A stretch of DNA of 9,327 nucleotides, taken from the NCBI GenBank assembly GCA_900546605.1, contig URDV01000078.1, forward strand, positions 1 through 9,327, read 5' to 3'. This stretch comes from an uncultured Prevotella sp. Lineage in GTDB: Bacteria; Bacteroidota; Bacteroidia; Bacteroidales; Bacteroidaceae. The first letter of the stretch is position 1. Each line of letters starts with the position of its first letter. A model generated the notes under the pieces. It made no database searches. It saw only the letters and a list, made by a program, of their open reading frames with translations, and was not told where the DNA came from. The position numbers and the translations under genes are program-made. This document shows, one piece after another, positions 5,455 through 9,327 of the stretch.

Positions 5455-8085
5455 ATGAACATTAAAATCAGCAACGCCAACCAACCCTCATGGAAGGTGA
5501 TAAACGTGAAAAGCCACATTCCTGAGGCTTTGAAAAAGTTGGACGAATTAGCTCACAACCTTTGGTGGGCTTGGAACACTGAAGCACAACAACTCTTTGC
5601 AAGTCTTGACGCAGACTTGTGGAAAAAGGTAGGTAAGAACCCTATCGACTTGCTTCGCAGCATTGATTACGATCGCTTGACCGATTTGTCAAAGGACGAA
5701 GAAACTATTGCCCGTATGGACAAGGTATATAGTGACTTCCGCAAGTACATGGACGTTAAGCCTAACAGCAAGCGTGCCTCTGTAGCTTACTTCTGCATGG
5801 AGTATGGTTTGAGCCACGTATTGAAAATATATTCTGGTGGTTTAGGCATCTTGGCTGGCGACTACTTGAAGGAGGCCTCTGACAGCAACGTTGACATGTG
5901 TGCCGTTGGTTTCCTTTATCGCTATGGCTACTTTACACAGACGCTCTCAATGGATGGCCAGCAAATTGCTAACTACGAGCCACAAGATTTTGATCGCTTA
6001 CCCATTGAACGCGTTCTTGACAAAGAAGGCAATCAAATTATTGTTGACGTACCCTACCCCAACTTTATGGTTCACGCTGCCTTGTGGGTAGCGAATGTAG
6101 GACGTATCAAGCTTTATTTGCTTGACACAGACAATGAAATGAACTCCGAGTTCGACCGTCGCATCACTCACTCGTTGTATGGTGGCGATTGGGAAAATCG
6201 TATCAAGCAAGAGTATTTACTCGGTATTGGTGGTATGATCGCACTCAAGCAATTGGGCATTAAGAAAGATATTTACCATTGCAACGAAGGTCACGCAGCT
6301 CTTTGCAACGTACAGCGATTGGCTGACTACGTTGAAAGTGGCATGTCATTTGACGAGGCTCTTGAGTTGGTTCGTGCTTCATCACTCTACACCGTACATA
6401 CTCCTGTACCTGCAGGTCACGACTACTTTGACGAAGGCCTCTTCAACAAGTATATGAACCAATTCCCCGCTCGCTTAGGCATTTCATGGGACGACTTTAT
6501 GGGACTGGGCCGTACTAACCCTGATGATAAAGGCGAAAAGTTCTGTATGTCGACCTTCCTTTGCAAAACTTGCCAAGAAGTAAATGGTGTAAGTTGGCTT
6601 CATGGCCGTGTTAGTCAGCAAATGTTTAAGGGTATTTGGCCAGGTTACATGCCTGCTCCCGAACGTCCTAACCATGCAGAACGCAGCCACGATGAGTGGT
6701 TCAAAATTTACAACTCACACCCCGAAGAGAGCCATGTAGGTTATGTTACAAATGGTGTTCACTTCCCCACTTGGTGTGCCAAAGAGTGGAAAGCCGTTTA
6801 CGCTAAATATTTGGGCAAAGAGTACATACACGACCAAAGCAACGAAAAGATTTGGGAAAAGATTTACAATGTACCCGATGAAGTTATTTGGAACACGCGT
6901 GTTTTATTAAAGAATAAATTGATTGACTACATCCGCGCTCGTTTCCGTGAAAATTGGCTTCGCAATCAAGGCGACCCTTCATTAGTTGTAAGTTTGCTTG
7001 ACAAAATCAACCCCAATGCCCTATTGATTGGTTTCGCTCGCCGTTTTGCAACCTACAAGCGTGCTCATTTGCTCTTCTCTGATTTGGATCGTTTGTCTAA
7101 AATTGTCAACAATCCTGATTACCCTGTTCAATTCCTCTTTGCAGGTAAAGCTCACCCCGCTGATGGTGCAGGACAAGGTCTTATTAAGAAGATTTACGAG
7201 ATATCACAGCGTCCAGAGTTTATGGGCAAGATTATCTTCCTCGACAACTATGACATGCAATTAGCTCGACGTCTTGTTTCGGGTGTTGATATCTGGATGA
7301 ACACTCCAACCCGTCCTCTTGAAGCCTCTGGTACATCAGGTGAAAAGGCTTTGATGAACGGTGTTGTTAACTTGAGCGTGCTCGATGGATGGTGGTATGA
7401 AGGTTATCGCGAAGGTGCAGGTTGGGCTTTGACTGACCGCCGCACTTATGAGAACCAAGAACATCAAGACAAGTTAGATGCTTCAACCATCTACTCAATG
7501 TTAGAGCAAGAGATTATTCCTCTCTACTATGCTCGCAACCGCAAGGGATACTCTGAAAACTGGGTACGCACAGTAAAGAACTCTATTGCAAGCATTGCAC
7601 CTCACTACACTATGAAGCGTCAGCTTGACGATTACTATGACCGCTTCTACAATCCTGAGGCTGCTCGCTTTAAGTCACTTGCTGCCAACAACAACCAATT
7701 GGCCAAGAGCATTGCTGCTTGGAAGGAAAGTGTTGCACAACGTTGGGACAACATTCGTGTTGTTAGCTCTGAACGTAGTGAAAACTTACAAAACGGCATG
7801 TTGGTAAGTGGTAAGCAATTCTCAGTTAAGCACGTTATCGACGAACAAGGCTTGGACGATGCTATTGGCGTTGACCTCGTTATCATTTCAGGCACGGAAG
7901 GTAACGAAAGCATCTACACCGTTATGCCTATGAACGTTGTAAGCCATGAGGGTAACCTCTATACCTTTGAACTTACATCGAGCGTTGACCTCGCTGGTTC
8001 ATACAAGGTAGCTTACCGCATGTATCCCAAGAACAAAAATCTGCCTAATCGTCAAGACTTCTGCTACGTTCGCTGGTTTAACTAA
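5455..8085 (+). CDS. glgP: Alpha-glucan (glycogen) phosphorylase, GT35
   Basis: This PLP enzyme releases glucose-1-phosphate from the non-reducing ends of glycogen. The 876 residues match the compact bacterial 'alpha-glucan phosphorylase' branch: an N-terminal domain with NLWWAWN (35-41, DUF3417-like), VAYFCMEYGLS (110-120), SGGLGILAGDYLKEASD (127-143), CNEGHAAL (276-283), VHTPVPAGHD (314-323), TNGVHFPTW (432-440), FARRFATYKRA (527-537), FAGKAHPAD (562-570) and the PLP site EASGTSGEKALMNG (623-636) with Schiff-base Lys631. About 100 C-terminal residues (from about 780) form a probable beta domain ending in RQDFCYVRWFN. Codon choice looks more biased (AAG, TTG, CGT/CGC, TTC, AAC) than in neighbouring genes, suggesting high expression. 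The leader has no clear promoter; TAGGGTTTG at 5394 misses the consensus by one extra base, so co-transcription with the synthase is possible. Confidence 0.96.
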   Translation: MNIKISNANQPSWKVINVKSHIPEALKKLDELAHNLWWAWNTEAQQLFASLDADLWKKVGKNPIDLLRSIDYDRLTDLSKDEETIARMDKVYSDFRKYMDVKPNSKRASVAYFCMEYGLSHVLKIYSGGLGILAGDYLKEASDSNVDMCAVGFLYRYGYFTQTLSMDGQQIANYEPQDFDRLPIERVLDKEGNQIIVDVPYPNFMVHAALWVANVGRIKLYLLDTDNEMNSEFDRRITHSLYGGDWENRIKQEYLLGIGGMIALKQLGIKKDIYHCNEGHAALCNVQRLADYVESGMSFDEALELVRASSLYTVHTPVPAGHDYFDEGLFNKYMNQFPARLGISWDDFMGLGRTNPDDKGEKFCMSTFLCKTCQEVNGVSWLHGRVSQQMFKGIWPGYMPAPERPNHAERSHDEWFKIYNSHPEESHVGYVTNGVHFPTWCAKEWKAVYAKYLGKEYIHDQSNEKIWEKIYNVPDEVIWNTRVLLKNKLIDYIRARFRENWLRNQGDPSLVVSLLDKINPNALLIGFARRFATYKRAHLLFSDLDRLSKIVNNPDYPVQFLFAGKAHPADGAGQGLIKKIYEISQRPEFMGKIIFLDNYDMQLARRLVSGVDIWMNTPTRPLEASGTSGEKALMNGVVNLSVLDGWWYEGYREGAGWALTDRRTYENQEHQDKLDASTIYSMLEQEIIPLYYARNRKGYSENWVRTVKNSIASIAPHYTMKRQLDDYYDRFYNPEAARFKSLAANNNQLAKSIAAWKESVAQRWDNIRVVSSERSENLQNGMLVSGKQFSVKHVIDEQGLDDAIGVDLVIISGTEGNESIYTVMPMNVVSHEGNLYTFELTSSVDLAGSYKVAYRMYPKNKNLPNRQDFCYVRWFN

Positions 8086-8111
8086 TACACGCACATAAAA
8101 AACATCATAAT

Positions 8112-8155
8112 GGCCACGCCCACAAAGTATAAAAGCTTTGCGGGGGTGGCCTTTT
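8112..8155 (+). terminator. Rho-independent terminator after glgP
   Basis: A 16-base arm (8112-8127, starting GGCCACGCCC) pairs with 8136-8151 (CTTTGCGGGGGTGGCC) apart from two mismatches, across an 8-base loop, and is followed directly by TTTT. It lies 26 bases after the glgP stop. Confidence 0.85.
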
Positions 8156-8192
8156 CACAACAACTATACAACTCTTTTAACCAACTATTGCA

Positions 8193-9113
8193 ATGAAAAA
8201 AGTAAAATTATTGTTGTTTGCCCTCATGATGCTCATGATGGCCCCCGTGAGTGCACAAACTAAGTACACAGTTCCCGTAAGCGGTCGTAAAGTAAAACTG
8301 TGGGTTAGCGACGAACAAGTACTTAGTCTGAGTTCGCAAGAGTATGAAAGCTACCTAAAAACTGCCAAAATTTCAACTAATGCCACCAATACTGCTCTTG
8401 TAAAAAAAGTAGGTCAACGACTCGCTAACGCTGTTGAAACTTATTTAAAAAATAACAACAGAATGGATGCTATCAAGAATTACAAATGGGAGTTCAACTT
8501 GGTGCAAGACAACACAGCCAATGCCTTTTGCATGCCTGGTGGTAAAATTGTAGTTTACGAAGGTTTGTTGCCTGTAACACAAAACGAGGCTTCATTAGCC
8601 ATTGTCCTTGGACACGAAATTGCTCATGCCGTAGCAAAGCACTCGGCCGAACAACTAAGCACACAAATTAAACAAAAGGCTGGAGCTAAATTATTAGGAG
8701 TCGTATTAGGAGCTACAGGTGTAAGCAATACGACCTCACTACTAACCCAAACAGCTTTCTCTTTGGGTAGCAAATTAGGTAGTTTAAAATATTCACGCGA
8801 CAATGAAAGCGAAGCCGACTACATGGGGCTCGTTTTTGCGGCCATGGCAGGATATGACCCTAATGTTGCTATCAGTTTTTGGCAGCGCATGGCTGCTACT
8901 TCAACCTATTCAAGGTTAGCTTTTTTAAGTGACCACCCTTCTGATAGTAAGCGAATTGTCAACATTCAAAAGTGGCTTCCAACTGCTGAAAAATATTATA
9001 AACCTGTAACCACCACTACTACCCAAAAGAGTACAACCACCAAGAAGTCCTCAACAAAAAAGACTTCGACAAAGAAGACAACTAAAAAAACAACAAGCAA
9101 GAAAAGGAAATAA
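8193..9113 (+). CDS. Secreted M48-family zinc metalloprotease with Lys/Thr-rich tail
   Basis: A periplasmic or envelope protease resembling the BepA/LoiP group of M48 enzymes, which act in outer-membrane protein quality control. The signal peptide (1-21) has KK, a hydrophobic stretch and the cleavage context VSA-Q22. There is no lipobox cysteine, so it should be soluble rather than a lipoprotein; a Gln at the mature N-terminus fits the Bacteroidetes Q-rule. The catalytic core has NAFCMPGGKIVVYEGLL (110-126), HEIAH (H141, E142, H145), the third zinc ligand E205 in ESEAD, and DHPSDSKR (H248), matching the conserved C-terminal His-Pro of BepA. Residues 273-306 are only Thr/Ser (20), Lys (12), Arg (1) and Gln (1), not part of the fold. 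No promoter is apparent in the 37 bases between the glgP terminator and the ATG. The physiological substrate is unknown. Confidence 0.92.
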   Translation: MKKVKLLLFALMMLMMAPVSAQTKYTVPVSGRKVKLWVSDEQVLSLSSQEYESYLKTAKISTNATNTALVKKVGQRLANAVETYLKNNNRMDAIKNYKWEFNLVQDNTANAFCMPGGKIVVYEGLLPVTQNEASLAIVLGHEIAHAVAKHSAEQLSTQIKQKAGAKLLGVVLGATGVSNTTSLLTQTAFSLGSKLGSLKYSRDNESEADYMGLVFAAMAGYDPNVAISFWQRMAATSTYSRLAFLSDHPSDSKRIVNIQKWLPTAEKYYKPVTTTTTQKSTTTKKSSTKKTSTKKTTKKTTSKKRK

Positions 9114-9150
9114 ATCTCTTTAGAGGAAAATTATGGTTATAGAATAAATT

Positions 9151-9262
9151 GAGCCATTTTTGCATGTATTTTTAACCGTTTTGAAGCCTATACGAATGAG
9201 CGTAGCTGGGTTATATGACTGAACGGAAGTTTCAAAAACGGCAAAAAGAAAAAACTAAGCTC
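9151..9262. repeat. Diverged second copy of the intergenic hairpin element (copy B)
   Basis: Bases 9198-9229 align with 2313-2342 of copy A: 24 of 32 columns are identical, two are single-base gaps and all six substitutions are transitions. The surrounding stems differ in sequence but still pair: CCGTTTTGAA (9176-9185) with TTCAAAAACGG (9231-9241, one bulged A), then loosely paired A/T-rich arms, closed by GAGC (9151-9154) with GCTC (9259-9262). No open reading frame or transposase is visible. The outer limits are approximate. It lies 37 bases after the protease gene, which otherwise has no clear terminator within the window. Confidence 0.6.
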
Positions 9263-9284
9263 TACGCGTTGGCGGAATTAGTAA

Positions 9285-9316
9285 ACAAGTTGACAAGTTA
9301 ACGGGTTAACAGGTAA
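9285..9316. repeat. Degenerate 8-base tandem repeat, four units
   Basis: Four consecutive octamers, ACAAGTTG, ACAAGTTA, ACGGGTTA and ACAGGTAA, form a small minisatellite. The middle also reads GTTAAC-GG-GTTAAC (9297-9310), two palindromic hexamers. No function is evident; it may continue in altered form beyond the window. Confidence 0.5.
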
Positions 9317-9327
9317 GTTTGCCAAGC

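Noticed and set aside
7647..7913. Minus-strand 88-residue open frame within glgP
   Set aside because: It is antisense to a conserved phosphorylase and composed of low-information residues; treated as a shadow.
9116..9127. TCTCTTTAGAGG as a terminator of the protease gene
   Set aside because: The stem is 4 bp at most with too small a loop and is followed by an A run on the coding strand.

Overview
The window reads as chromosomal housekeeping DNA from a member of the Bacteroidota, most likely Bacteroidales and perhaps Prevotellaceae. Evidence: several genes and the tRNA operon are preceded by the phylum's TAnnTTTG -7 element, often with TTTG 19-20 bases upstream. Start codons lack Shine-Dalgarno sequences and have A-rich leaders. 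The exported protease is predicted to be cut just before a Gln (the Bacteroidetes 'Q-rule'). The glycogen synthase is the eukaryote-like GT3 form paired with an alpha-glucan phosphorylase, an arrangement I associate with Bacteroidales. The genus is inference; no rRNA or marker gene is present.

Layout. Bases 1-179, minus strand: two tandem tRNA-Val(UAC) genes, the left one cut by the window edge, read from a strong promoter at 201-232. Bases 438-2116, plus strand: pyrK and pyrD, overlapping by 13 bases, encode the NAD-linked class 1B dihydroorotate dehydrogenase of pyrimidine synthesis and end at a strong terminator. Bases 2117-2527: no gene; they hold that terminator, a long inverted-repeat element (copy A) and the promoter of the next gene. 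Bases 2528-3427: an unrecognised six-helix membrane protein, followed by a two-tier hairpin. Bases 3651-8085: glycogen synthase (GT3) and alpha-glucan phosphorylase (GT35), the making and breaking arms of glycogen storage, ending in a terminator. Bases 8193-9113: a secreted M48 zinc protease with an odd Lys/Thr/Ser tail. Bases 9114-9327: no gene; a second, diverged copy of the intergenic element (copy B) and a short 8-base tandem repeat.

How the genes relate: pyrK/pyrD form one functional unit and the two glycogen genes another. The membrane protein and the protease have no evident link to either. I see no defence locus, CRISPR array, prophage, transposase or biosynthetic cluster. The most unusual signal is the non-coding element present twice (about 2246-2423 and 9151-9262): a related core of about 30 bases sits inside stems whose sequences differ between copies while pairing is kept, as expected of a dispersed structured RNA or hairpin repeat. 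A second oddity is exact 11-base complementarity between the leader and trailer of the complete tRNA-Val.
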